In this document: piece after piece, positions 21,153 through 31,950 of the stretch
How positions within the stretch are numbered: position 1 is the stretch's first letter
How the letters are laid out: each line of letters starts with the position of its first letter
Assembly: GCA_027596035.1 (NCBI GenBank)
Contig: JADGJA010000125.1
Span: 1 to 39,519 of the forward strand
Reading direction: 5' to 3'
Origin: Thoreauomyces humboldtii
Taxonomy: Eukaryota > Chytridiomycota > Chytridiomycetes > Spizellomycetales > Powellomycetaceae
Length of the DNA stretch: 39,519 nt
The notes under the pieces: generated by a model
Seen by the model: the letters and a program-made list of their open reading frames with translations, nothing else
What the model was told of the DNA's origin: nothing
The model's database searches: none
Position numbers and translations under genes: made by a program

Positions 21153-22208
21153 TCAAGCATCCTTGTTGAGGTTTCCAAGCACGATCGCTTGCATCCCAGT
21201 CTTTTTCGTCATTTTGTCCAGCTGTTTCACGATCCGCTCAACCTCTCCCTTGAACGTCTTCCCGACCACCTGATCTTCGATCAGCTTCCGCACAACGTCG
21301 TCGGGGATGTACTCTCCCTTTGGATCGTCCTCCAGCTTCCGCCACCCGTCCAGATGCTTGTCCAGGTCCTTGTCGGGAGTGTACACGAGGAGGTCGGCCT
21401 CGTGGAGCTTCGTGAGGGTATGAGCTCCCTGCAGCGCTCGCCAATGGGAGTACAGTCGGAAGAGGTTCCAGGCCAGGGGTACGTTGGGTCCGGGGAGGAT
21501 CATGAAGAGGGACGAGAATGGGAGAGCGGCGAAGCAGAACTTCAGACGACCGTGGTGATAGGCCTTTCTCCGAAGGATGAGGGCGGTGAGGTGCGAGCGG
21601 GCCTCGAGGGACGCGATGCTGGTGGGATGGTGGACGGGTGTAGAGAGGGCGACCGGGACCGCTGCCAATGGATCTCCCGCCTGCGCCGCATCCGTCGCTA
21701 TCGTTGGGGGACCCCATGCTACCTCTGTCACGCCAGGCACGCTTTTCAGGAACCTTTGCACGGGCGAGTTTAGCTTCAAAGTACTTTGTTCTAAGGGGGC
21801 ATCTTCGTGAACGACGTACCACTCCTCGGCGTCCACAAGGTCCTTCAGCTTCTCGCCAAAGGTGTGAAGACGTAGAGTGAACGATTTTTCCGGCTTGGCT
21901 CCCATTCCAGTCCATTTCTTTTCTGCCCACGCGACCCCTTTCGTAGCAAGGCGGGGAACCAGCGGTTGCTGAGGTCCCACTGCAGTGGGCTTCGTTGGAG
22001 AAACCGTAGTGACTGCATCTTTGGAGGTTGCGGCGGAAGTTGAGCTGGAAGTCGTGATAGTTGTTGAAGAAGGAGAAGTGGCAACTGGTGGGTGATCCGG
22101 TGTGGAAGGTGATTGTGGGGACAGACGCACATGATGGACGAGATGCGCGGGCAATGGCGTGGAGGAGCGCAGACCGACGCGGGATATGGGGACGATCAAT
22201 AACCGCAT
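21153..22208 (-). CDS. Mitochondrial K+/H+ exchange-related protein (Mit_KHE1 family)
   Basis: Single exon, 351 aa. The N-terminus is basic, hydroxylated and lacks acidic residues for the first 35 positions (MRLLIVPISRVGLRSS...), as expected for a mitochondrial presequence. A Ser/Thr/Pro-rich spacer leads into the conserved part from about residue 88, with PVQRFLKSVPGV and the hydrophobic, family-typical segment SLFMILPGPNVPLAWNLFRL followed by SHWRALQG. The end is charged and helical (EVERIVKQLDKMTKKTG). Family knowledge: yeast YDL183C and relatives are inner-membrane proteins linked to K+/H+ exchange; the biochemical role is not settled. Family assignment rests on the ILPGPN block. Confidence 0.8.
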   Translation of the reverse strand: MRLLIVPISRVGLRSSTPLPAHLVHHVRLSPQSPSTPDHPPVATSPSSTTITTSSSTSAATSKDAVTTVSPTKPTAVGPQQPLVPRLATKGVAWAEKKWTGMGAKPEKSFTLRLHTFGEKLKDLVDAEEWYVVHEDAPLEQSTLKLNSPVQRFLKSVPGVTEVAWGPPTIATDAAQAGDPLAAVPVALSTPVHHPTSIASLEARSHLTALILRRKAYHHGRLKFCFAALPFSSLFMILPGPNVPLAWNLFRLYSHWRALQGAHTLTKLHEADLLVYTPDKDLDKHLDGWRKLEDDPKGEYIPDDVVRKLIEDQVVGKTFKGEVERIVKQLDKMTKKTGMQAIVLGNLNKDA

Positions 22209-22604
22209 TGCAGGAGGAGTTGAAGATCAGTTGGAGGTCTCAACGTCTGGTTACGAGCAACTTATCGGGGGTCGGGTCTGGTGCATACCGGTGGTGGTAT
22301 GACGTACAATTGCTATCGAAAGACAAGACCCCGATGCATGCTTTCCATGAGCATGACAAGGTTACGTGGAGCCTGGTTTGGCCATCGCGATGATTGTAGC
22401 CATTATATTGCGCATTACTTGAAGATTCATAGGCTACCATCGATAATTTTAAGAGTTTGTCTCATCGGAAAGTTCCAAACAGGGCTCCCAGGACATGCAA
22501 AACTAGGCATGTCCATAAGCGCTTAAGGCAGGATGCTTCTGGGAACCGTGATACAGTTCTGAGCAGTGCTCTGGACAGGTTACCATCGATGCGTCTTTCG
22601 CTTT
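22209..22604. other. Intergenic region between TRM1 3' end and the Mit_KHE1 gene
   Basis: 396 bp containing the TRM1 terminator and the promoter of the downstream minus-strand gene. No gene seen. Confidence 0.6.
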
Positions 22605-25247
22605 TCACTTGTCCATTTTCGGCGCTTTGGCAGCAGATCCGTCGTCAGCAAAGCCTCGGGCCTTCCGCTTTTTTCCTGATGAAGAACTCGTGAGTCGCAA
22701 AATCGTTTACATCCCCCGAAAGAACTTGGCTACACACCTACCTTTAGAAGACTTGACGCTTGTGTCCTTCGCAACTGCCTTTTTGCCACCCGCTCGTGCC
22801 TGGACGATCAGGGGTCACTACAATGAACACGACGAAGAGACAGCAACACGTCTATTTACCATCGGGCCCCAGTTCTTAGTCGGGTTCTCCTGATATCTTA
22901 CGAGTTTTATTTCCCGAGAAGGTGGATTGGCCTGCGGGTGGATTTCGAACGATATCGGCAGCCTTCAGTGATGACAGGCGAAGCCGGTTAGTGTCGGAAG
23001 TAGGTGAACAATGCCGCCACTCCCACGTACTCTGACTTCTTCGACAAAATCACCCGACCAGGGTGCTCGCTGGAAAAATTGTCCATCTTCACTGGATTGA
23101 GTTCTGCAAACTTGCGCATCATATCCCAGATAGCGAGTGGTGGAGCGTTGGTCTTGAAGCAATTAGTTGCGGCGTGAGTCATAGAGACCTTGTAGTGGAG
23201 GTGGAGAAGAGCGGAACTAGCCGAGCCCCTGCATTAGCATGTAGATTTTGCGTCCCGTCGCCTTGTGGTACTCACATGATTTGAATCAGACGAGGAGTGC
23301 TGGTCCTGCAAGTGGCAGCTAAAGACGCGCAATCATAATAGAAAGGAAGTGGTAGTTCCTAAGAGAGCCATAAGACATCTGTCCAGACAAATAGGAAAGT
23401 AGCAGGCGGATCTTACCTCTGAGACTACGGTCAACATTCCCAGCATTCTTGGTTTCGTGCCGTACTTTCCTTCCGGAGCGTCTGTTACTTCCTTTAGCAT
23501 ACGAGCGACAAACTCCTGATCATGTATTGGTGCGTTGTAGAAAGGGCCGCCAATCTATCAAACGATTTGTTTCAGTCAACCAACGCCTAGTCCCGCCATG
23601 AGATTCTCTATCATCTTACATGAAATTTCTTTCCGCAGTGTTCGCAATGGGTGTTTACTGGCGGGCCCACAACCGGGCCTTGCTTGGTCCCATCCCCGTT
23701 TTGCACAGAACGGCCAATAGGCTGGGTAACAAACGTCCTGCATCCGCTGCAATGATACACTAGGGAAGTCTTTCTGTAGAAACTGTTAGTACGTTCTTCA
23801 ACTTGACTGGTCTTATTTTGAGAAACGTACCCTGCCGTCTTTTTGACAAGTTGCGCTGATGCTCGTACCCGCACAAAGATTCGGACGTAGAAGTCAATGC
23901 TAAAGCTCGCCAGCGGCTCGATGCAACGCTTATACCGTGCTGCGGAGGCTTGTACTGAATGCAGTAGGATGCGAAGACCCTGAGGCGACGGAGCATGAGA
24001 ATTATGCTGTTCTTCCACCAGAGTTACGATTAACTAACCATTTCATGACAATAGGCGGAGTTTGGGATTGGGATCCCTCCGTATTTCGCAAAACATGCAT
24101 CCGGCTGGCTTCCAGCCAAGACAGCCATATCCGTGCATGTAATACAGAGCAGACCTAAGCGTATAAGTTGTTAGCCTACTCGCACTAGAAGATGTATGCC
24201 GCCAATGAGGCCGTACCTCCATCGGAAACAGCCTGCACAGCGTTATCCAAGAACGGAGAAGCCGAACCATAGGGATCCAAGTCGATTACATCAAATCGTG
24301 TCTTGATAGATTGTGCCATAACCACTCTTGTAACAGAACTCTGCATAAGCTTACGACCTTGTTACGCGGAGCGCAAAGATAGAATTCTTACGCAGCGTCT
24401 CCCAGGTTGGGTATAACTATGTGGTCCACATCGTTGGCCGTCACATTCTGTTTGATTGCCTCCACTGCGTCCTCAAGCAGATCATTGGCAAGAATGGACT
24501 TGATGCCTTTGATGTCCTTCGCGTAACGGATGGACCTCAGTCCTGTCGCCGAGAGGGCTTCCAGAATGGTGAAACTCAGAGGCGCATACTTTTCGGAATC
24601 CAAATCGGGATCCTCCAAGCTGGCCGAGTCGAAGGGTTTGTAATCGGCGGTATATGAGTTGTTGACAGGGGGTAGTTGCGGGCACGCTATACGAGCGGCA
24701 TCATTTTCCTGGGCATTTGTTTCCGCTTTCTCCTCAGCGGGAGTTTCCGATCGCTCCTCCGCAGGAGTTGCAAGGGTTTGCAACTCCACCTCGGTGGGGG
24801 TTACCGATTTCGCAACGGTCTCCTGCGTGACAGGCGCTGATCGTTTCTGCTTGCTCAGCTTCTCCATGAAAAACATTTTGCTCCAGGCTGTGATAGCCGC
24901 TATAGACTGACATCACGGTATTTAGATGAAGAGATCAGACTGGGCTCTGCTTCTGTTGGATAGATCAGACTGACCATGTCTCGGTTGAACTGCTGGACAG
25001 GGTTGTAGAAGACCGAGTTTTCAGATGGGAACTTGATGCGAGCCTTTCCTACAATGCTCGACGTCAAAAACATAAAACTGTACACTTCGAAATATGCTCA
25101 CATCAGTATACCTTCTGTTATGAATACGCCATCAGGCCCGTATGACTTCCATGAGGGCGTAGGCTCGGTCTTTGTTGGGGGCTTCGCGGCGGGGACGTCC
25201 TCCGTGGGAGGGGGGAGCGCCGAAGACGGGAGTGACTCGGATGCCAT
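22605..25247 (-). CDS. TRM1: tRNA (guanine-26-N2) dimethyltransferase
   Basis: Makes m2,2G26 in nuclear and mitochondrial tRNA. Thirteen exons (minus): 25247-25112, 25048-24975, 24906-24392, 24326-24217, 24154-24039, 23979-23831, 23773-23620, 23554-23417, 23358-23276, 23228-23031, 22962-22860, 22799-22742, 22675-22605, giving 634 aa. Signatures: [38 protein letters not shown] (SAM site), [16 protein letters not shown], the catalytic loop [17 protein letters not shown], and [10 protein letters not shown] zinc-binding pair follows, C375/C378 and C410/C413, then [16 protein letters not shown] and [15 protein letters not shown]. The tail is Lys-rich (GKKRKARGF), possibly a nuclear signal. An apparent stop at 22988-22990 lies inside intron 10 and would falsely shorten the protein. 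Residues 76-145 hold an insertion rich in Glu/Thr/Pro. Confidence 0.93.
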
Positions 25248-25816
25248 TGATATACGAGATGCTGCCGCCGACAGTGAAGACTTTTGGTAGATAGAGGAAG
25301 TGCTGGAATTGTAACCGTGAGGGAGACTGGAGAATGCTCGAAATGCGAACCAGAGGAATGCTCAGGGGAAAAAAGAAAGAAAGGCTGTCCAAACCTACAG
25401 ATCGCCCATTGGCACGAGCATCTACGGTACTGTACATCCATATCACACATAGAAAGCACCGTAATCGCAACTACGAGCAATGCTACCTGATATGCTATTC
25501 GCTCCTCGCATATCTGCGAAGGATAGGGTTGCCAAGTTTCATGCGCGCAGTGCGTCCAGTCTATTAAGCCTCGTCCGCGCAACGCCCGGATCGATGCCAA
25601 CCCGTCTATAGATACATCCTGACGAGGAATGTGAGATCAAAATGATGGTGGGCTCTACAACGCGGGTTGGAACAGAGAGAGAGAGGTGACCCCGAGAGAG
25701 CGTGCGGAGGAGAACTAGATGCACAAGGAGTCGTGCGCGAAAGAGGAGGTCTTCGCGGCAAAGCCTGCAAAGGTTCTGCAACCCGGGAGAGCGAGGAGAA
25801 CAAAAGGTCCGCATCC
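25248..25816. other. Intergenic region between TIM10 3' end and TRM1 start
   Basis: 569 bp holding the TRM1 promoter and the TIM10 terminator. Short open frames only; none with recognisable content. Confidence 0.6.
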
Positions 25817-26279
25817 TTATTGCATAGCCTGGCCCTGGTTGGCCTGCGCCGTAAGCTTCTGCCCCACTTTCATGTTGACCTCAAAGTATTTGGCAACACA
25901 GCGATCAATGCAAACAGACTCGCCCTTGTTGAGCTCGTTGTCGTGGTATTTTGGGGGTACACACTTCTTGTAGCACGAGTCGACGATGCTGCAAGGACAG
26001 AAATCAGTCGCCGTACGTCCAAACGCATTGCCTCCAGATCCTTACTTGTTGAACAGAGTGGTGACCATTTCCTACGAGCAAGTGCACAATCAGAAAAAAG
26101 GCGTTCACTTCCCTTGACCGCAGGTTTCTTCGGTGGTATGAGAGCATCTCAAGTCCGAGGAGACCTGCGATTCATGGTGCTTGGGAACTCACCAGCTCCT
26201 GCTCGGCCATGGACATGTTTAGACCACTTTGCTGCTGCATCTGCGGCTGCTGCTGGGCGAATCCTCCTCCAAAGTTCAT
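25817..26279 (-). CDS. TIM10: Mitochondrial intermembrane-space chaperone Tim10
   Basis: Small Tim protein that, with Tim9, escorts hydrophobic carrier precursors to the TIM22 complex. Three exons (minus): 26279-26193, 26071-26046 (only 26 nt) and 25988-25817, giving 94 aa. The twin CX3C motifs are intact: CYKKC and, after the loop KYHDNELNKGESV, CIDRC, followed by VAKYFEVNMKVGQKL. The sequence LNKGESVCIDRCVAKY is diagnostic of Tim10 rather than Tim9, Tim8 or Tim13. The N-terminus is Gln-rich (AQQQPQMQQQ), longer than in yeast. The gene is divergent from the Ser/Pro-rich unknown gene, 250 bp apart. It is easy to miss because no single exon gives a long frame. Confidence 0.93.
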
Positions 26280-26529
26280 GATGCGCGATGAGAGGGTAGA
26301 AGGTAACCGTTTGTTGAGTGGGTCGAAAAATCCGCGGCAGGAATGTTGGTCGGAGAGAGGTTGGCGATCTCGAGCGTTCGACCAGAGAGAGAGAAGTCGA
26401 GCCAAAAAGTCCGAGCGTCTTTTTCCCCCGATGCGTTACTTCTTTTTTGCCCTTCCGCACGGTGTGTAATACCTCCCTCAGGGCATCACTATGGTCGCCG
26501 CTCTCTGGCGCTGACATCGAATCCTTTTC
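26280..26529. promoter_or_regulatory. Divergent promoter, TIM10 / unknown gene
   Basis: 250 bp between opposing start codons. Mixed composition; no site assigned. Confidence 0.45.
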
Positions 26530-27911
26530 ATGGATCGTGATTCAAGTCTCGGTCGTTCCTCCCCTTCATCCTCGCCTTCCCTCTCTTCCGATGACGATCT
26601 CGAAGACAAGGTTCAAACTCGTCAACGGAGCCCATCGCCGCTCTCCAACCTCCTCTCTTATGTCCCGAGACGCGGCAGAGGTCACAACACCCGCGTCCAG
26701 GAGGTCCGGGAACAAGCTGCCGCTGCTGAACTTGCAGGCATCCGGGGAGCAATTCTCGACGTTTCGAGGGACGCGTTTGGCGACACGCTTCGGACTGCGA
26801 TTGGGGAGCTAGGAAGCGATGGTGGATATCATCAAAGCGCTCAGAGGTGAGCGGGATCTGTTTATAGGGAGGGACATCGGAGTCCGAAGACACAGCCTCA
26901 ACATCGAAATCGCTGCCATGATAGATCACTAGTCTGGCCTTTGCCTTACAGTGAAGTTCCGAGGTAATGCCCGGAAACTCCGGCAATCCGACCGTTCATA
27001 ACCAATGCGTGGGACATGCTTAGGCCGCCACTGTACACGCCTTGTCCTCGTGAAGACGAAATTGGAATGGATTTGGAGGTTTGCGAAGTAGCACCGGTGA
27101 GGACATGTCTGCGCTATCGAACACTGAGCGCGTTCATTAAGCGCCGTTTGCATGCAGCCATCGGACCTGCCGTTTCCTGCCGTCGGAGGACCTGAACTCG
27201 CTCCAGGAGAGGAAGCATTGGGGTTAGAACTGGAAGCGGAGGTCGCTGCTATCTGGTGCAACGAACGACAGCTTCAATCAGCGAGGACATTAGCGTCACC
27301 TTGCCTGCAGAATGTCCCAGGTTCCTCCGATGTTGCTATAGTGCGCAATGAGGCAGTTTCGATGATAGGACGGATCTTGGAAGCCTTATGGCGCATCCGA
27401 GAGCTGCATTTGTGAGTCTATCTGCTGTTTCGTCTCTTAAATTACACTCGGATCTATATGTTGACCGAGGTGATACTCAGAGAAGTGGAGCAAGACCTTA
27501 AGGCTAAACGCCGACCGGCTCCATTCGACTGGGACAGCGTTTTGAATGCCGCCGTGGTAGCCGGTGTCCCAGAAAGGTATCGTTCATGTGAGCTCGACAA
27601 CCCTGAACTAGCTAAAGCATGACTAAGTTCTTGAATAAAGTGTTGTAGAAAACTCAAGGGCCAGGCTCGCCAAACTAGACATACCAGCGAAGTCAAGCTC
27701 TCACGCGACCGCTTCCCCATCGCCCAGCAAGTCTCCCGCCAGGGTTCGCGGCCGGTCGAAACCATACGTGCGACCACGCTTTCATGTTCCTCGTTCTAGC
27801 TTGGTTTCATACTCACCGCGGGATTCTCCGGAGGGTTCTCCGCGAAGCTTGCGGGTGACACCGAGAGGCTCTCCGCGAAGCTCCGGGGAAACCGACACCG
27901 AGGATGACTGA
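26530..27911 (+). CDS. Unrecognised Ser/Pro-rich protein
   Basis: Proposed exons: 26530-26846, 26952-26963 (12 nt), 27024-27096, 27158-27411, 27481-27576, 27641-27911, giving 340 aa with phase kept throughout. I do not recognise the family. Visible parts: a Ser/Asp-rich start, a basic patch VPRRGRGHNTR, an Ala/Glu helix, a conserved-looking central block (LELEAEVAAIWCNERQL, then MIGRILEALWRIRELHLEVEQDL), a short motif RPAPFDWDSVLNAA, and an Arg/Ser/Pro-rich tail (SPRDSPEGSPRSL) ending in acidic residues. The charged, coiled-coil-prone centre with disordered basic ends suits a nuclear scaffold subunit, but that is inference. The 12-nt second exon is the weakest part; the first donor could be elsewhere. 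Later exons are better supported by continuity. Confidence 0.58.
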
Positions 27912-28429
27912 ACGCGGCCGGTGTGATGACCCACCCATGGTATATCAGGAGGCACTCACCTGCAAAGGGCGGCGCAGAAACATGAAAACGCGCAGGATCG
28001 GCCGTGGTTCTTGCGTCTGGAGTCTCCCAGCCCGCGTCAACGCCCACTGGGTACGCAGCGATTACGAAGAGCTAGGAGCCGGTGCATCGGGCTAGCTTCA
28101 TTACGGAATGCAGCCGGTACTTTGAGAACCCGTAGTTGTGATTGTTCCGAATACTGTAATATCATAGTGTCACTGATCTGAGGATCTGAGACTTGCTACT
28201 GTCGAAGCTGTGCCACATGAATTGTTCCAACTCTTCCCAAGCTCCTTTGCTCAGTTTGCTGGTCCACCACTATATCAATAGGATAACAGCACCCGACCTC
28301 ACAGATAGTTGCTCGTGAAGCATATAAAGCATCTAACCTGGAGGTTACGCCTGGCTTGGCAATCGTTTGCTGCTTGAATAAAAGGAAGACCGGATACTTT
28401 TTTGCATACTTGACCAAGGGAACCCCGCC
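27912..28429. other. Intergenic region upstream of JJJ1
   Basis: 518 bp between two plus-strand genes. Nothing recognisable as coding; presumed JJJ1 promoter and upstream terminator. Confidence 0.6.
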
Positions 28430-30318
28430 ATGCGTACCTGTTACTATGAGCTTCTGGGAGTCGAGCGCAAAGCGGAGCCTTCTGAGCTCAAGAAGGTACG
28501 TCGGCGAACATGGCCTTCAATGCGATGTGATATTCACCATGTGAGCGTAGGCGTATCGTCGAAAAGCCCTTGAGCTCCACCCGGACAAGAACATGGATCG
28601 GATCGACGAAGCCACGGAACTCTTTGCCCAGATCCAGGAAGCCTACGAAATCCTGTCCGACGTACAAGAGCGGGCATGGTGGGTTACGGGTGATGTCAGC
28701 CTGCATCTCAATCTCAGGAAGTCCCTGACGTGTTTCCTCGTCCAGGTACGACTCGCATCGGGAAGCCATCTTGCGCGGAGACGACGATCCCGGAGGCACT
28801 GACGCCGGAGCCAATCCGGCAGCGTACATGGACATCACCACAACCGACGTCCTTCTCCGCTTCTTTAGCGCATCGGCTTACAAGGGCTTCACCGATGCCC
28901 AGAACGGCTTCTTTGGATTCTATGCGGCACTGTTCCGTCGGCTAGAGGAGGAGGAGGAGGAAGCCGCACGGCAGGACACCGAGGCTCTCGCGGACAACGA
29001 CGCAGACCTGTTCGATACTAGAAAAAACTTCGGATCGTCGAACGATCATTACGACGGCCAACCAAAGGAATTTTACGCGAAGTTCCTGAACTTTTCGAGT
29101 GTAAAGTCGTATCGGTGGCACGACAAGTACAGGCTGTCGGAGGCGCCCGACCGTCGCGTCCGAAGGCTCATGGAGAAGGACAACAAGCGTGCCCGAGAGG
29201 TCGCGCGACGCGAATTCAACGAAACCGTCCGATCGCTGGCGGCGTTCCTCAGAAAGCGAGACCCTCGGTACAAAGGCTATCAAGAAGCCCAGAAGCAAGC
29301 CGCCGCTGTTCGGCTCGCGGAAGACCAGAAAAAGAGAGCAAACGAGACCAGGAGGGAAAGGGAGCGGAGAGCCGAGGACTATGTTATCCCAGAGTGGGCA
29401 AAGGTCAAGGAAGCGGACCGCAAGCTGGTCATTGACGCTGCAGAGGAAGTTGAGATCATAGAAGAATTATTCTGTGCTGCGTGCAACAAAGCTTTCCGAA
29501 GCGAGAACCAGGTATGTGGCAGCGGAAGACGTCGCAAAGAGCTACCTGGGTGACGTGTCCTAACATCCGAACCACATTCCACGAAATAGTTTGAGAACCA
29601 CGAGAAGTCGAAGAAGCATACGCGGAACGTAGAGTTGCTTCGCGAGCAGTTGCTTGAAGAAGACGGGGAATGGGGCGACGAGAGCTTCAAGAACGACATA
29701 CCGGATTCGGACGCGTCCGGTGACTCCGATTACGTCCTGGCGAGGAACGAGTTCACTCTCATGAAATCTGTAAATGTTTCCGAAGACGAAGATGACTCAC
29801 CGACGATGGCTGGCTCATTGCCGCAAGAGCAAGTCGTCGAGGAGTCCGATTCACCGCCGAAGGCCCACGACCAACCGCGAGCAGAGGAGTTACTGACGGA
29901 CAGAGACGAGCCTACCCGGCGTGCTCCGCGGACACGGCGGCGTAAGCAGAAGCAGACGCGGTTCGGGCATGCTTTCACTGATGAAGATCCGGTGGCAAGC
30001 GTACCGTCCGAAGCACCCTCGGAACCATCAGATCCTGTGACCGAAGGAATCTCCGACACTCCTACACCAATAGCAGGAAGGAAAAGCGCCAAGGAAAAGC
30101 GTGCGGCCAGAGAGGCCAAGAAAATCGCAACAGCGGAGGCGGCGAAGAGCGGAGGAGAGCTGCCAATATGCCATGTGTGCGCAGAGGGCTTTTCCTCACG
30201 CAGCAAGCTCTTTGACCACATCAAAGAAACAGGACACGCACTCGCAGTACCGCTTCCTGTGCCGGTGGCCGCAACATCGGGCAGCAAGGGTTCCAAGGGG
30301 AAGGGAAAGAAAGCGTAA
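28430..30318 (+). CDS. JJJ1: J-domain co-chaperone Jjj1/DNAJC21 (ribosome biogenesis)
   Basis: Cytosolic Hsp40 that works with Ssa-type Hsp70 to release the Arx1 export factor from pre-60S particles. Exons: 28430-28495, 28551-28678, 28746-29511, 29590-30318, giving 562 aa. The J domain covers residues 1-68: [18 protein letters not shown], then [13 protein letters not shown] with the essential [21 protein letters not shown]. The charged middle holds the Jjj1 region ([16 protein letters not shown]) and a long basic helix. A C2H2 finger of the JAZ type is split by intron 3: [14 protein letters not shown] joined to [11 protein letters not shown] second finger lies near the C-terminus: [23 protein letters not shown]. 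Two fingers plus a J domain is the expected DNAJC21 layout. The end is Lys-rich. Confidence 0.94.
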
Positions 30319-30406
30319 CTTTTACTTCTTGTATCATAGTTTTCTCTTGCACTCATAAATTACTTTTTGGCATCATAATACACCATACGCAAGTTCCTGC
30401 CCTATA

Positions 30407-31640
30407 TTACGTTAAGACGGGGCGGAACACCTTGTAATGATGATTTAGAGACGGATGGATATGGACCTTGTATGCGCTTCCCAGAGCCCCGTGTCCCTGA
30501 GGTAACGAGTAAAAAACACGCCCAATCCGGGAATGTACGAGCGCCATCGCACACCTGGTGGGAAAGAAGATGCAATAAGCGCACTTCGTCCTTCGAGACG
30601 AGACGTAATGCCAGGAAACTCACATAGAGCAGGGCTCATGGGTGACGTACAAGTCCAGTTCCGTACAGAGATACCCAGACTTGCCCGCCGACACTGCATC
30701 ACCTGCTACCTCGTCGTGGCAGAAGACCTTTCGCTTCTCCCCTGTTTCGGGTTCAGCGATTGCTTGAAGATGCGTATCTACCAGAGGCGCTTGGATCTGC
30801 GCAGCACCATCCCTCAACCTTGCTTTGCGTCTTCGAGTCTCCCTTGCGGCCACTGCTCCGATGCATTCCATAACTGCATGCTTCAGTGGATGCACGTTCC
30901 TAGCGTCGCAGGCTTCCACAACTAGTGTATTTGTCACCGGGTCGACCACCACGGCGGCATGTTGTCCGAGAGCAAAAGCACGTTCAAGCCAGGAATTCGC
31001 CAAAGCCACCTCCTCGGTGCTCATGGGCGGGTCCTCCTTGTAAAGGTGGTCGTGGAAGGACATTGGCCACGTGCTCTTCCACTCGTTGAACTGATCACGC
31101 GTTATGGGAGCGTGTCGCGAGGCATGCACAGTCTCCACTGGCCCATGCGAGATGTTGTGAGACGCCAGAAAGGATTCCAGCTCCGGGACGGTAGCGGCCG
31201 ATGTTGGCGATAGAAGGAACTGGAGCTTAGTTTCTGTCCGTGGTACGTTGAATGAGCGGCGTACGCAAAATGAAGTCAAGACCTCTTCAAGCTGCTGATG
31301 TGCCTACGAGTTCCTTTCTGCTCTTTCTTTACACGCTTCAGGTGATCAAGCTGGTCCAGTGGATACGCTGAAGCAGCCGCTCTGATGGACCCTTGTCAGT
31401 TGGAGGGTCCCAAGCACCGGCGAAACGTTTGCCGAGGTCAATCCGCCCCGTCTTTACGAACCCTTGCCAAGCCTTACTTCATGAGTTTGCTGGCGTGGCG
31501 CGGTTCCACGACAATAGCGTAAAGGTCCACTGGAGAAGGTCGGGGTTCAGAAATTGCGCAAGTAAAGAAGTCTTCGAGGTGACATGTCTCTTACTGGTTT
31601 CCAGTTGCCGAAGCCGATCGTCGCCGAACACCTGCTCCAT
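30407..31640 (-). CDS. TAD3: tRNA-specific adenosine-34 deaminase subunit Tad3
   Basis: Non-catalytic partner of Tad2 in the heterodimer that converts wobble A34 to inosine. Exons (minus): 31640-31595, 31529-31478, 31381-31308, 31233-30624, 30554-30407, giving 309 aa. The N-terminal part carries DLYAIVVEPRHASKLMK and LDQLDHLKRVKKE. The C-terminal deaminase fold has the zinc ligands in Tad3 form: HAV at 176-178, where catalytic enzymes have HAE, and PCSMC at 258-262 in CTELDLYVTHEPCSMCAMAL. The Glu to Val change marks this as Tad3 rather than Tad2. The end HPSLNHHYKVFRPVLT matches the family. The 3' ends of JJJ1 and TAD3 are 88 bp apart, convergent; the start is 310 bp from PRE2, divergent. 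Confidence 0.92.
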
Positions 31641-31950
31641 CCTCCGTATTCAAGGTATCGCGAAGCCCTGGAGGTATGTTGTTGGCAAAAGCTTGGCTGG
31701 TGGGGACGGAGAGTTGGAGGTTCCTTTTCCCACAAGCGTCCCGAGTTTCCCGACGCGTTTGGGATCTACCAGTAGTGTGTTAGGGTTGCACCCGCATGCG
31801 GTATGCGCATAGACGCGGCGTGTTCCCCCTCAAACCGTCTGACGCTCTCGTTCCTCCAGATCATCAGCGTCCTGCTTCATTTACGCTTCCCAACTCCACC
31901 TACAACCGAAACCCATATCAGATCGACTCGACATCGATCGTCATAGGGCC
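31641..31950. promoter_or_regulatory. Divergent promoter, TAD3 / PRE2
   Basis: 310 bp between opposing start codons; holds both promoters and leaders. I looked for but cannot firmly place a proteasome-associated (Rpn4-type) element. Confidence 0.5.

Noticed and set aside
30407..30554. Apparent frameshift in the last exon of TAD3 at an A6/T6 run
   Set aside because: On re-reading the bases (three G after CGGATT on the coding strand) the frame runs cleanly through HSRIGRVFYSLPQGHGALGS to the stop. The gene is intact.
31308..31381. Second apparent frame break in TAD3 between HLKRVKKEQ and the main exon
   Set aside because: A normal 74-nt intron (31234-31307) restores phase and joins KGTQ to TKLQFLLSPTSA, so no frameshift is needed.
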